The notes under the pieces were generated by a model. That model was not told the origin of the DNA. It saw nothing but the letters and a program-made list of their open reading frames with translations, and ran no database searches. From Planctomycetaceae bacterium (lineage in GTDB: Bacteria; Planctomycetota; Planctomycetia; Planctomycetales; Planctomycetaceae), in NCBI GenBank assembly GCA_028284485.1, contig JANQRQ010000334.1, forward strand, positions 1 to 36,826: a stretch of DNA of 36,826 nt, given 5' to 3'. Below, in pieces: positions 9,150 to 17,096 of the stretch. Each line of letters begins with the position of its first letter. The first letter of the stretch is position 1. A program made the position numbers and the translations under genes.

Positions 9150-9368
9150 TTACAGTCCCGGATAAATGAACGGGGCCACGGCCGATCCGCCCCAAATCGC
9201 TAAAGCAGCGATCACCAACAGCACCAAAATGATCGGCGTAAGCCACCATTTCTTATTGTATCGCAGAAAGTCCCAAAACTCGGCGATCAGACCCACCGAG
9301 GCCTCTTCGGCCTGCTGAGCAAAGTCGTCGGACGGTGTGTTTGAGGTGTCTGTGTTTTGTTCGGTCAT
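9150..9368 (-). CDS. SxtK-like small membrane protein (DUF5989), second tandem copy
   Basis: This 72-residue protein has a polar N-terminus (TEQNTDTSNTPSDD), then EFWDFLRYNKKWW, one membrane helix (about 42-62), and ends GSAVAPFIYPGL. This pattern (EFWxFLRxxKKWWLxPI...APFIY) is that of DUF5989/SxtK. The chosen ATG at 9366-9368 overlaps the stop of the preceding copy by four bases (ATGA), which points to translational coupling. Longer in-frame readings to 9464 would lie inside the upstream gene and have no family resemblance. Its core is identical to the upstream copy over about 20 residues, so this is a recent or homogenised duplication. It is the last gene of the carbamoyltransferase operon. 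Confidence 0.82.
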   Translation of the reverse strand: MTEQNTDTSNTPSDDFAQQAEEASVGLIAEFWDFLRYNKKWWLTPIILVLLVIAALAIWGGSAVAPFIYPGL

Positions 9369-9586
9369 ATCAATGGATAAACGAATGGAGTAATTGACGA
9401 CCCACCCCAAATCGCCAATAGGGCGATCAGCGACAGGACCAAAATGATAGGAGTGAGCCACCATTTTTTATTATAGCGAAGAAAATCCCAAAATTCGGCA
9501 ATCAAACTAACGGTCGATGCTTCGGCGAGTTGAGAGAACTCTTCAGTTCCGAGATTCGTTGATCCGGCTCCTTTTTCGATCGTCAT
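9365..9586 (-). CDS. SxtK-like small membrane protein (DUF5989), first tandem copy
   Basis: This 73-residue protein has the DUF5989 pattern: a polar head (MTIEKGAGSTNLGTEE), FWDFLRYNKKWWLTPII, one membrane helix, and the ending SSITPFVYPLI. A strong ribosome site (GAGGTGAAGG) directly precedes the ATG. It lies 28 bases after the SxtJ-like gene and overlaps the second copy by ATGA. In cyanobacterial saxitoxin loci a small protein of this kind (SxtK) follows SxtJ and the carbamoyltransferase SxtI, and the same order is seen here. The biochemical role of SxtK-type proteins is unknown; a membrane anchor or assembly partner for the carbamoyltransferase is a guess from the conserved order. Confidence 0.84.
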   Translation of the reverse strand: MTIEKGAGSTNLGTEEFSQLAEASTVSLIAEFWDFLRYNKKWWLTPIILVLSLIALLAIWGGSSITPFVYPLI

Positions 9587-9614
9587 CCTTCACCTCGAAT
9601 TCAAAAGGGTGGAC

Positions 9615-10025
9615 TCAAAACTGTCGAAAGTATCGGCTTGTATCGGAAACTTGTCGGCGAGGGACCCAGTAGGTAGCCGCCTCGGAATCGAATTCGCGAT
9701 GCAGGGGATCACGTCCGATCATACGCATGATCAGGCCGATCGGGGTCACGACCAAGTACAACACGATCGCCAATATCACAACCGAAACGGTCCAGGCGAT
9801 CGGATAAATGGCGATCATCCACCCGAGATAGACCCATCGAATGAATGGAGTGTAGATAAATCCTGTCACTCCAATCACCGTACCGATGGTCCACAAGATC
9901 GCCGGCACTTGCAACGTCCCGTGGTTGTAGTAATGCAGCCCTCCCACGATGGCGAAAAACAACACAAACAGCGCTGCAAATTGCCGCAGGAATTTTTGGT
10001 CTGCATCCCAACGAATTTCAATCAT
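9615..10025 (-). CDS. SxtJ-like integral membrane protein
   Basis: This 136-residue protein has membrane segments at about 15-32, 38-60 and 68-100. It then has the cytoplasmic segment RMIGRDPLHREFDSEAATYWVPR. The tail pattern (RDPLxR.FD..A.SYW..R) is characteristic of the SxtJ family found beside NodU/CmcH carbamoyltransferases. The start is MIEIRWDADQKFLRQF, and an AAGGAA sits about 15 bases upstream. It is 24 bases behind the carbamoyltransferase and 28 bases before the first SxtK-like gene, so all four genes form one minus-strand operon. The function is not established; the name reflects family membership and does not imply saxitoxin synthesis. Confidence 0.82.
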   Translation of the reverse strand: MIEIRWDADQKFLRQFAALFVLFFAIVGGLHYYNHGTLQVPAILWTIGTVIGVTGFIYTPFIRWVYLGWMIAIYPIAWTVSVVILAIVLYLVVTPIGLIMRMIGRDPLHREFDSEAATYWVPRRQVSDTSRYFRQF

Positions 10026-10049
10026 GCGTTATCGATGTTCCTTCCGGGA

Positions 10050-11888
10050 TCAGTCGAGTTGAAATTGTGCCAGATATTCGTCGATTTCATGCTCTTTGGC
10101 GTCGGGCTGATCCTTCTTGAGCAGGACATACCGATCCAATACCAATACATCCATATTTGTGGCCATGAAGCATCGATAAGCATGTTCCGGCGAACAGACA
10201 ATTGGCTCGCCACGCACATTAAAGCTGGTGTTAATGATCGTCGGCGATCCGGTCTTCTCTTCGAATCGCTTGAGCAGTTTGTAATAACGTCCGTGTCGTT
10301 CAGCATCGACCGTTTGCACGCGGGCCGAATAATCGACGTGTGTGATAGCCGGCACAATCGAGCGTGACACTTTGAGTTGATCCAGCCCCGTGGCTGCCGA
10401 TTCCCCGCCGTTAAGCTTTACCCGTTTGTCTTCTTTGACATCGGCAACCAATAGCATGTAGGGGCTTTGCTCCTGGGGGCGCATTTCAAAATAGTCGGAA
10501 ACGCGCTCTTCCAGTATCGATGGTGCGAAAGGGCGAAACGATTCACGGAATTTGATCTTCAAATTCATCACCGATTGCATCGCGCGGCTGCGTGCATCAC
10601 CCAGAATGCTGCGGCTGCCAAGCGCTCGTGGACCAAACTCCATGCGACCCTGCATCCACCCGATGACTTTTTCGTCGGCAATGCTGTCGGCAATGTAATC
10701 GCACAACGCATCGTCGGTCTCGAACACCTGATACTTGGCGCCCGCCCCATCGAGGAATAACTGTATCTCGTTTGCACCGTACTCCGGGCCCAAATACGAA
10801 CCGCGCTGACTGTCCCTCTCGCGGCATTCGCGTGGCTTATCCAACAATTGATGCCAGATGAAAAGCGCTACTCCAAGCGCTCCCCCCGCGTCGCCGGCTG
10901 CAGGCTGAATCCACAGGTCCTCGAACGGCCCCTCGCGGAGGATTCTTCCGTTGGCGACACAATTGAGTGCCACACCACCTGCCAGGCACAACTTCTTCAT
11001 GCCGGTTTTCTCATGGACGTGATGTGCCATGCGCAACATGATTTCTTCCGTCACTTGTTGGACAGAAGCAGCCATGTCCATTTCACGTTCGGTCAGCTGT
11101 GATTCCGGTTTTCGTCGTGGTCCATCGAACAGTTTGTCGAACTTGCGGGACGTCATCGTCAGTCCCTGGCAGTAATTGAAATACGACATGTCCATTCGAA
11201 ACGAACCGTCTGGCTTCAAGTCGATCAAATGTTCCAGAATGCGGTCGACGTATTTCGGTTCGCCGTACGGCGCCAGACCCATCAATTTGTATTCGCCGGA
11301 GTTGACTCGAAATCCACAGAAATAGGTAAACGCGGTATATAGCAGGCCCAATGAATGCGGAAATTCAAGTTGATAGTCCAGTTGGATTTTGTTCCCGCGG
11401 CCCGTCCCGAAACTCGCTGTCGCCCATTCGCCCACGCCGTCAACCGTCAGGATGGCGGCTTCCTCAAACGGAGACGGGAAAAAGGCACTCGCCGCGTGCG
11501 ACTCGTGATGCTCCGCAAAAACGAACCGTTTTTTGTAGCCTTGCTTCAATCCTTTTTTCATCTCGCGCGGCAGGTGCAACTTCTGCCGCAGCCAGGAGGG
11601 AATCGCATATTGAAACGAGAGGAAGCCGGTCGGCGCAAACGCCAGATAAGTTTCCAGCAAACGCTCAAACTTCAGAAGTGGCTTGTCATAGAATCCGACG
11701 AAGTCCAAGTCCTCCGGCCGTAGTTTGGCTTGCTCGAGACAATATTCGATCGCGCGCACCGGAAAAGCAGGGTCGTGCTTCTTACGTGTGAAACGCTCTT
11801 CCTGGGCGGCGGCTACAATCTCTCCGTCGACAATCAGCGCGGCAGCCGAGTCGTGATAGAACGCCGATATCCCCAGAATTGACGTCAT
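10050..11888 (-). CDS. O-carbamoyltransferase, NodU/CmcH/SxtI family
   Basis: This 612-residue, full-length two-domain enzyme has an N-terminal ASKHA-like domain (ILGISAFYHDSAAALIVDG, His12; QEERFTRKKHD; AEHHESHAASAFF at 125-136; LTVDGVGEW). Its C-terminal YrdC-like/Carbam_trans_C part is represented by MQGRMEFGPRALGSRSILGD and TSFNVRGEPIVCSPEHA. The family uses carbamoyl phosphate and ATP, through carbamoyl-adenylate, to carbamoylate a hydroxyl of a sugar, antibiotic or toxin scaffold. The acceptor here is unknown: no glycosyltransferase or NRPS/PKS gene is close. It heads the SxtI-J-K-K operon. The ATG at 11888 puts the conserved ILGISAFYHDSA at the proper distance from the start. All conserved segments look intact. 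Confidence 0.9.
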   Translation of the reverse strand: MTSILGISAFYHDSAAALIVDGEIVAAAQEERFTRKKHDPAFPVRAIEYCLEQAKLRPEDLDFVGFYDKPLLKFERLLETYLAFAPTGFLSFQYAIPSWLRQKLHLPREMKKGLKQGYKKRFVFAEHHESHAASAFFPSPFEEAAILTVDGVGEWATASFGTGRGNKIQLDYQLEFPHSLGLLYTAFTYFCGFRVNSGEYKLMGLAPYGEPKYVDRILEHLIDLKPDGSFRMDMSYFNYCQGLTMTSRKFDKLFDGPRRKPESQLTEREMDMAASVQQVTEEIMLRMAHHVHEKTGMKKLCLAGGVALNCVANGRILREGPFEDLWIQPAAGDAGGALGVALFIWHQLLDKPRECRERDSQRGSYLGPEYGANEIQLFLDGAGAKYQVFETDDALCDYIADSIADEKVIGWMQGRMEFGPRALGSRSILGDARSRAMQSVMNLKIKFRESFRPFAPSILEERVSDYFEMRPQEQSPYMLLVADVKEDKRVKLNGGESAATGLDQLKVSRSIVPAITHVDYSARVQTVDAERHGRYYKLLKRFEEKTGSPTIINTSFNVRGEPIVCSPEHAYRCFMATNMDVLVLDRYVLLKKDQPDAKEHEIDEYLAQFQLD

Positions 11889-12137
11889 TCGGAAATCGAA
11901 TCAGTGGGAAGAAGAGAAATAGGGTTCGCTGCAATACTACGTTCGCCAGCCCGAGCAACCATCCATCGTAACAGGACCGATCCTGGCTGAAACGGCCATT
12001 TCTCCGCGTCGGGGGCTGATATTTGAATGCAGGGCCGATTTTCCCATCAAATCGGCACATGTCAGACAGACGAAAGGATCGCCCCATCTTCTACGTTTGT
12101 ACGCGGGATCTGCAAACTGCGTTGGATAGGGCCGCAA

Positions 12138-13745
12138 CTATTCCCACTCGATCGTACTCGGAGGCTTCGAGCTGATGTCGTAAACCACGCGATTGATTCC
12201 CCGAACCTTGTTCGTGAGGCGGCTCGATATCCTTTCGAGAACGTCAAATGGAAGGCGATACCAATCCGCAGTCATAAAATCATCCGTTTGCACTGCTCGA
12301 ACGACCGCCGTCGATTCATACGTCCGGTCATCTCCCATCACACCGACCGACTGGATTGGTAGCAAGACGGCAAATGCCTGTTGAATCTCCCGATATAACT
12401 CGGCCCGGTGGAGTTCCTCGATAACGATGGCATCTGCCTCGCGCAATGTTTCTAGTCGCTCCTCGGTGACTTCGCCCAAACATCGAACGGCCAATCCAGG
12501 ACCAGGGAAAGGGTGCCGCCAGATAAGGTTTTCCGGCAAGCCCAATTCGATGCCCATCTTGCGTACTTCGTCTTTAAACAAATCGCGGAGCGGCTCGATC
12601 AACTCGAACCCAAGTTCTTCCGGCAAGCCTCCAACATTGTGATGAGTTTTGATTGTCGCCGCCGGTCCGTCCGGATTGGCCCCAGACTCGATCACATCGG
12701 GATACAAAGTTCCCTGCGCCAAATAGTGGGCATTGGGTATCGATTTTGCTTCATCGCGGAACACATCGATAAAAACGCGTCCAATAATCTTGCGCTTTTC
12801 CTGTGGATCGACCACGCCGGCCAATTCTGTCAAAAACCGTTCCCGTGCGTCGACAACATGCAAATCGGTTTTAAAGTGATCGCCGAAGTTCTCTTTAACC
12901 TGCTGAGATTCCCCTTTGCGCAACAGCCCGTTATCCACAAAGATGCACGACAGGTTCGGCCCGATGGCCTGATACAACAAAGCCGCCACGACCGACGAGT
13001 CCACGCCGCCAGAAAGCCCACAAATCACGCGGTCGCTGCCCACGCGCTCTCGAATCGAGACAATCTCCTGCTCGATCAACGAGCTGATTTTCCAACTTCC
13101 CGAGCAACCACAAACCTTGTGGACAAAGTTCTCGAGAAGTTGAGCGCCAAAATCGGTGTGCGTGACTTCCGGATGAAACTGCAATCCGAAAATCGGCTTG
13201 TCATGATGGCGCACCGCCGCAAAGGGACAGGTTTCGGTGGCCGCCAGCGAAACAAAATGCTCGCTGAGGTCCTGGACCTGGTCCCCGTGGCTCATCCAGA
13301 CAGTCAACGCGTCGGGGACATCTGAAAACAAATCGGAATCAGATTGAATATGACATTCCGACCGACCAAATTCTCTCGCCGGTGCCGCCTTTACCTCGCT
13401 CCCCTGCGAAAGACAAGCGAGTTGCATTCCGTAACAAATCCCCAAGATAGGAATCCCCAATTCGAAAATTTCCGGATCGGGTTTCGGCGCATTCTCGACA
13501 TAAACGCTGGACGGACCACCAGACAAGATCAAACCCTTAGGATTCAGCTCCCGGATACGATCGGCGGACAAATCGTGACGTGCCAATTGGCAAAAAACGT
13601 TCCGTTCGCGCACGCGACGGGCGATGAGTTGAGCCGTCTGCGAACCGAAGTCCAATACGAGCACAACTTCCTCGCTGGTCGGCGAGATACTTCTGTATCC
13701 ACTGGTACGGTCAGAAGTTTGTGATGTGGCACTGTTTTCAGTCAT
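12138..13745 (-). CDS. guaA: GMP synthase (glutamine-hydrolysing)
   Basis: This 535-residue protein converts XMP to GMP using ATP and glutamine, the last step of guanine nucleotide synthesis. The class I glutamine amidotransferase domain spans about 26-215, with nucleophile Cys104 in GICYGMQLA and His191/Glu193 in [10 protein letters not shown]. The N-type ATP pyrophosphatase domain has the PP-loop LSGGVDSS at about 244-251. The C-terminal dimerisation domain ends in the conserved KPPSTIEWE. The N-terminus carries about 25 extra Ser/Thr-rich residues before VLVLDFGSQ, so a later start is possible, though no better in-frame ATG exists. The gene stands alone between the carbamoyltransferase operon (249-base gap) and crcB (upstream, 128-base gap). 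Confidence 0.98.
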   Translation of the reverse strand: MTENSATSQTSDRTSGYRSISPTSEEVVLVLDFGSQTAQLIARRVRERNVFCQLARHDLSADRIRELNPKGLILSGGPSSVYVENAPKPDPEIFELGIPILGICYGMQLACLSQGSEVKAAPAREFGRSECHIQSDSDLFSDVPDALTVWMSHGDQVQDLSEHFVSLAATETCPFAAVRHHDKPIFGLQFHPEVTHTDFGAQLLENFVHKVCGCSGSWKISSLIEQEIVSIRERVGSDRVICGLSGGVDSSVVAALLYQAIGPNLSCIFVDNGLLRKGESQQVKENFGDHFKTDLHVVDARERFLTELAGVVDPQEKRKIIGRVFIDVFRDEAKSIPNAHYLAQGTLYPDVIESGANPDGPAATIKTHHNVGGLPEELGFELIEPLRDLFKDEVRKMGIELGLPENLIWRHPFPGPGLAVRCLGEVTEERLETLREADAIVIEELHRAELYREIQQAFAVLLPIQSVGVMGDDRTYESTAVVRAVQTDDFMTADWYRLPFDVLERISSRLTNKVRGINRVVYDISSKPPSTIEWE

Positions 13746-13873
13746 TCTGAAACAACTCTTACGCCCGATTGGGGCAACTCGTTTTCATAGGCCGCGCTGA
13801 GAATCGAGCGGGCAATTCATTGGCGGCAAGTTCTTTCGATTTGATGTTTCTCTGCGACTAAACCGTCTCGGCA

Positions 13874-14266
13874 TTACGAAATCAGCGTGCGTCCAGCAGC
13901 AAATCCCAGCCAAACGGCTATCAACCCTATGGCCACGCTCCCGATGACATTGAAAGCAGCCATCCTCAAGTTGCTATCACGAAGTAGTTCAAACGTATCG
14001 TATCCAAACGTCGAAAATGTCGTTAGCGATCCCAGACAACCGGTTACCAAAAACAGCCTGAAGTTTTCAGGGATCTTTCGATCGATCACGAATGCCATAA
14101 TCAGGCCAATCAAAAGGCAGCCTAGCATGTTGACTGCAAACGTTCCTGCGGCCGGAATGGGTCTTCCCAGTTTGTCCTGGGCCACCCTTTGAACCCACCC
14201 ATTGATGGCAAACCGCGAAACGGCACCAACAACGCCTCCTAATCCCACAGCGATCATTTGTCCCAT
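13874..14266 (-). CDS. crcB: Fluoride efflux channel CrcB/FluC
   Basis: This protein of about 130 residues has four membrane helices and the Fluc family motifs: GLGGVVGAVSRF near the N-terminus, GTFAVNMLGC in helix 2, and GCLGSLTTFSTFGYDTF in the helix 3 break. The break carries the Phe/Thr residues that line the fluoride and Na+ sites. Fluc proteins are dual-topology dimers that export F-. I start at the ATG at 14264-14266; an adjacent GTG (14267-14269) is an alternative. No fluoride riboswitch was recognised in the roughly 95 bases upstream. It is a single-gene system here, with no second fluc copy beside it, so it is expected to form a homodimer. Confidence 0.95.
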   Translation of the reverse strand: MGQMIAVGLGGVVGAVSRFAINGWVQRVAQDKLGRPIPAAGTFAVNMLGCLLIGLIMAFVIDRKIPENFRLFLVTGCLGSLTTFSTFGYDTFELLRDSNLRMAAFNVIGSVAIGLIAVWLGFAAGRTLIS

Positions 14267-14363
14267 CACGGTTTGAATCTCGGCAGGGATGACTTTTTAC
14301 TGCGCCAAGTTCGGAAAGACGAGTGTTAAAGCAATCTGCCGTCAGCATGCCCGATTCGGACCG

Positions 14364-15569
14364 TTAACGGCTGAACTTCCAAAGTTTCCCATCGCCGCGA
14401 ATGTAAAGTGCATCATCGGCAATGGCCGGTGTCCCCAGCACAACGCTTTCCAAATCGATTTGATCGACGATTTTCCCGGACCCCTCGAGACTGACGACCT
14501 GCACCACACCATCTTCATTCACCAGGTACATATGTCCGGTGCTCACCACCGGCGTAGCGCTAAACGCTCCCTTGAGTCGCAGCTTCCAGTCAATTTTCCC
14601 GGAATCGATGTCGGCACAACTGAGAATGCCGGTGCTGTTGACACTATAAACCGACCCGCCATACGCTAGTAAACTGGCCGTTTTCGGTGCCAATCTGCTC
14701 TCGCTCCACAGAGTCTCAGGGGCCGTACTCTCAGGACTGAGCCGAATCGCGGAAACGCCACCTGAGGGAACGATAATCTTGTCGTCGACTACCACAGACG
14801 AGGGAATCGTCGATGCTCCTTCGTCGTAATTCCAAACCTCGTTCCCTGTCAAAGGGTCGACTGCTGATATTCCCGCCGACGACTGAAGCAACGCCAGCAA
14901 GTCGTCCCCGTTGGGTGCGGGCATCTTGGTGGGTGACGACCAGTTCGCCAGTTGCTTTCGCTCGACTTTCCAACGGTTCATTCCCGTTTCGATATCGATT
15001 CCTGTCGCAAACGAATCGGAGTCGTTCTCTACTTGAACGATCAACGTATCGTCGATGACCATTGGCGAGGACGCCATCCCCAAACTGTTACTGGCGTTGG
15101 GATAGTCGTGAGTCAAACCACGAAACCACAGCAGGTTTCCATCAAGATCGAGACAGGCCAAATCATTGCACGAGTAGAACGCGAAAATCCGCTCACCATC
15201 GCTGGCCGGCGTCGGTGCCGCCACTGCCATTTTGTTATGGCACTGCGTTCGCCCAGTCGCCCAGAATTGCCGATGCCACAATTCGCGACCCGATTCAACG
15301 TCAAAGCAGGAGACATGCAAACGATCCTGCTCGTAACCCGAGCTGGATGTTACGAAAACCCGATCTCCCACAACAATTGGTCCCGAAACACCCTGGCCCG
15401 GAATCTCAACCGACCAGGCAAGCACATCGGGATCGCTCAGCTTGACAGGTAATCCCGATTCGTCAGCGATTCCGTTAGCATCGTTGCCACGAAATTGACG
15501 CCAGTCGGCTCCGCATAGCATCGAAACGGAAACCGAAAGAAGAGCTACTCGGCAAACCACATTTCTCAT
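14364..15569 (-). CDS. Secreted PQQ-type beta-propeller protein
   Basis: The 401-residue protein has a signal peptide (residues 1 to about 20, ending MLCGA) followed by ADWRQFRGNDANGIA. That sequence is the usual planctomycete 'DWPQWRGPNRDG' opening of PQQ-like propeller proteins. Repeated blades follow the pattern DxxSGRELW/DLDGNLLWF/DIETGMNRWK/DPLTGNEVWNY/DIDSGKIDWK. Such propellers resemble BamB and quinoprotein dehydrogenases. No evidence of PQQ cofactor residues or enzyme activity is visible, so binding or scaffolding is as likely as catalysis. Its start codon overlaps the stop of the upstream gene by four bases (ATGA at 15566-15569), so the two are translationally coupled. A paralogue lies at 33355-34659. 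Confidence 0.87.
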   Translation of the reverse strand: MRNVVCRVALLSVSVSMLCGADWRQFRGNDANGIADESGLPVKLSDPDVLAWSVEIPGQGVSGPIVVGDRVFVTSSSGYEQDRLHVSCFDVESGRELWHRQFWATGRTQCHNKMAVAAPTPASDGERIFAFYSCNDLACLDLDGNLLWFRGLTHDYPNASNSLGMASSPMVIDDTLIVQVENDSDSFATGIDIETGMNRWKVERKQLANWSSPTKMPAPNGDDLLALLQSSAGISAVDPLTGNEVWNYDEGASTIPSSVVVDDKIIVPSGGVSAIRLSPESTAPETLWSESRLAPKTASLLAYGGSVYSVNSTGILSCADIDSGKIDWKLRLKGAFSATPVVSTGHMYLVNEDGVVQVVSLEGSGKIVDQIDLESVVLGTPAIADDALYIRGDGKLWKFSR

Positions 15570-16759
15570 TCGTTCGCTCCTTTCTCGGCAATCGCTTCGA
15601 GCGCAGGTGCTTCTGTCTTTCGTTGCACAACATCCGGCCCCTGCGTTACTCCAACCCCGGAAGGATCACAAACGCGAAGCTGAAACTGAAAACGTTGGGC
15701 CCAATCCTGTTCCTGCTCGTTTTGGCAGATTTTAAAAGTCACGCGATTGGCTCCCTTTTTCAAAGTGCCCGGAACGCGATATTGGTCGATCTTCGTCCCG
15801 CGGTGATACTCTTCGCGGCCGAACAAAAACTCCCCGTTGAGCCACAGCTTCCAGCTATTCGGCGTTCCCAGGCGTATCTCGATTTCCCGCTCGCGATCCG
15901 ACTGAAACACCGTCGTGGCATACATGGCCGAGCCCTTAAAATTCTCCAGCTCTTTGGCAATGTCGAAGATCCCAAAATCGTCGTCGGTCGCATGCTGTGA
16001 CCACGAAACCTCGCCTAACTGACCTTCATAAGCGGCATCAAAATTGATTTCTCGTTCCGGAGGGTAAACTGCTTCGAGCCCGACGCCACCGCGGTTGTCA
16101 AACGGACCGATCACGTGCCACTCTGTGAGAAAGCCGAAATGCCGCTGCAGATCGACTTCGACTCCCAGCGACTTCAGCGATTTGGCGATCGACTTCACTT
16201 GGTCGTCGTTTGTCGCACCACGCAACGCTGTCCGGTAGGTGGCGATCGCCTGGCTTTTCTCGCCGGATTTCACTTGCTGATCTCCCTGATCGATGAATCG
16301 TTGGACGGCATCCCGGCGAAACTCCGGGCTGGGATCGGTCAACATCTCGGAGATCAAGCGATCAGACGCCGACTTATCGATTCTCAGCAACCATTCGTAG
16401 GCCAAGCGGCGAGCTCGGGGGTTGCGTCGATCGTCGAGAATGAATCTTTCCAACTGAGCAGCCGGCAATGGCTTCCCACGCCGAAGTTCCCGGTCGGCAA
16501 TTGTCTCTACCGCACTACGCATCCAGTTCGCAGCCAAGGGATTCGCGTCGTCGAAGGCGTCGAGAATTGTCGGGAGAACCGTCGCGTCGTACTCGGTGAG
16601 TTCTCGCAACGCGTCAGAAGCGGCAGCGTTGCCCGCTCCCTCCGGGCCAACGGATTTTATCGTCTTAATCAGAATTTGAGGATCGGCAGCTGGGGACACT
16701 GAAACTGCCGAAACTGCAATCGCCAAACATGTCAGGAACCATGGGCCGGGTTTCCGCAT
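15566..16759 (-). CDS. Secreted HEAT-like/jelly-roll-like protein, function unknown
   Basis: This 397-residue protein starts from the ATG at 16757-16759. An upstream in-frame GTG at 16774 is the alternative, but the ATG directly begins a signal peptide (MRKPGPWFLTCLAIAVSAVSVSPAA). Residues about 25-150 are helical and look like HEAT-type repeats (ALRELTEYDATVLPTILDAF, RRLAYEWLLRID, RRDAVQRFIDQGD), followed by a TPR-like helix pair. From about 210 the sequence turns to beta strands, with WHVIGPFDNRGG and WKLWLNGEFLF. These are typical of the accessory carbohydrate-binding-like domain found in planctomycete secreted proteins. The protein is probably periplasmic or outer-surface. It overlaps the downstream PQQ-propeller gene by ATGA, suggesting the two products act together. 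A 14-base palindrome lies just upstream. Confidence 0.72.
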   Translation of the reverse strand: MRKPGPWFLTCLAIAVSAVSVSPAADPQILIKTIKSVGPEGAGNAAASDALRELTEYDATVLPTILDAFDDANPLAANWMRSAVETIADRELRRGKPLPAAQLERFILDDRRNPRARRLAYEWLLRIDKSASDRLISEMLTDPSPEFRRDAVQRFIDQGDQQVKSGEKSQAIATYRTALRGATNDDQVKSIAKSLKSLGVEVDLQRHFGFLTEWHVIGPFDNRGGVGLEAVYPPEREINFDAAYEGQLGEVSWSQHATDDDFGIFDIAKELENFKGSAMYATTVFQSDREREIEIRLGTPNSWKLWLNGEFLFGREEYHRGTKIDQYRVPGTLKKGANRVTFKICQNEQEQDWAQRFQFQLRVCDPSGVGVTQGPDVVQRKTEAPALEAIAEKGANE

Positions 16760-17096
16760 AGATTGAGATCTCACTTTTTAGGTTTAACGATTCGCGAATC
16801 GAACGAGTCTGTGTATCGACGGTCGTTTTGGAAGGGCAATACTTCCGCTGAGCCGTCGTTCCGCGAGCGGCGTTCAATCGATCAGTTCTCAGTTGTTCGA
16901 AACCAACTGCCGTCGACCGAGTGGACCAACGTTGACCGCCACGACAGGTTTCGGTCGAATTCAAACCCGCTCGACCGCTAAGAACATTTGTACAGGTTTG
17001 GTCCCCGACTTGGGGATCAAACCGCTAATTGTAGCAGTGCAGTTGCTGGCAGGGAAATCAACGAGTTCAGATTACTTCACAGAATCGTTGTCCAAG
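16760..17096. other. Intergenic region with palindrome, upstream of secreted-protein pair
   Basis: This 337-base gap lies between the HAD hydrolase stop and the start of the HEAT/jelly-roll gene, both on the minus strand. It probably holds the promoter of the coupled pair. Apart from the 14-base palindrome at 16788-16801 I see no gene, repeat or clear terminator. Confidence 0.4.
16788..16801. promoter_or_regulatory. Perfect 14-bp palindrome, possible operator
   Basis: CGATTCGCGAATCG is fully self-complementary. It lies about 30 bases upstream of the chosen ATG of the secreted-protein pair, a usual place for a dimeric regulator site. No regulator gene is adjacent. Because CGATTCG-like words are frequent in this genome, chance is possible. 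Confidence 0.25.

Noticed and set aside
9609..10367. A 252-codon plus-strand open frame
   Set aside because: It lies antisense to the SxtJ-like and carbamoyltransferase genes, has no family resemblance and reads like the reverse of a good coding frame.
9150..11888. Saxitoxin biosynthesis
   Set aside because: Only the carbamoyltransferase and its two small-protein partners are present; none of the core sxt genes is seen.
12513..13325. A 270-codon plus-strand open frame
   Set aside because: It is antisense to guaA, which is complete and unmistakable.
14267..14363. Fluoride riboswitch upstream of crcB
   Set aside because: The minus-strand leader lacks the conserved GGCGAUGG-type 5' stem and the terminal loop bases expected for the crcB motif.
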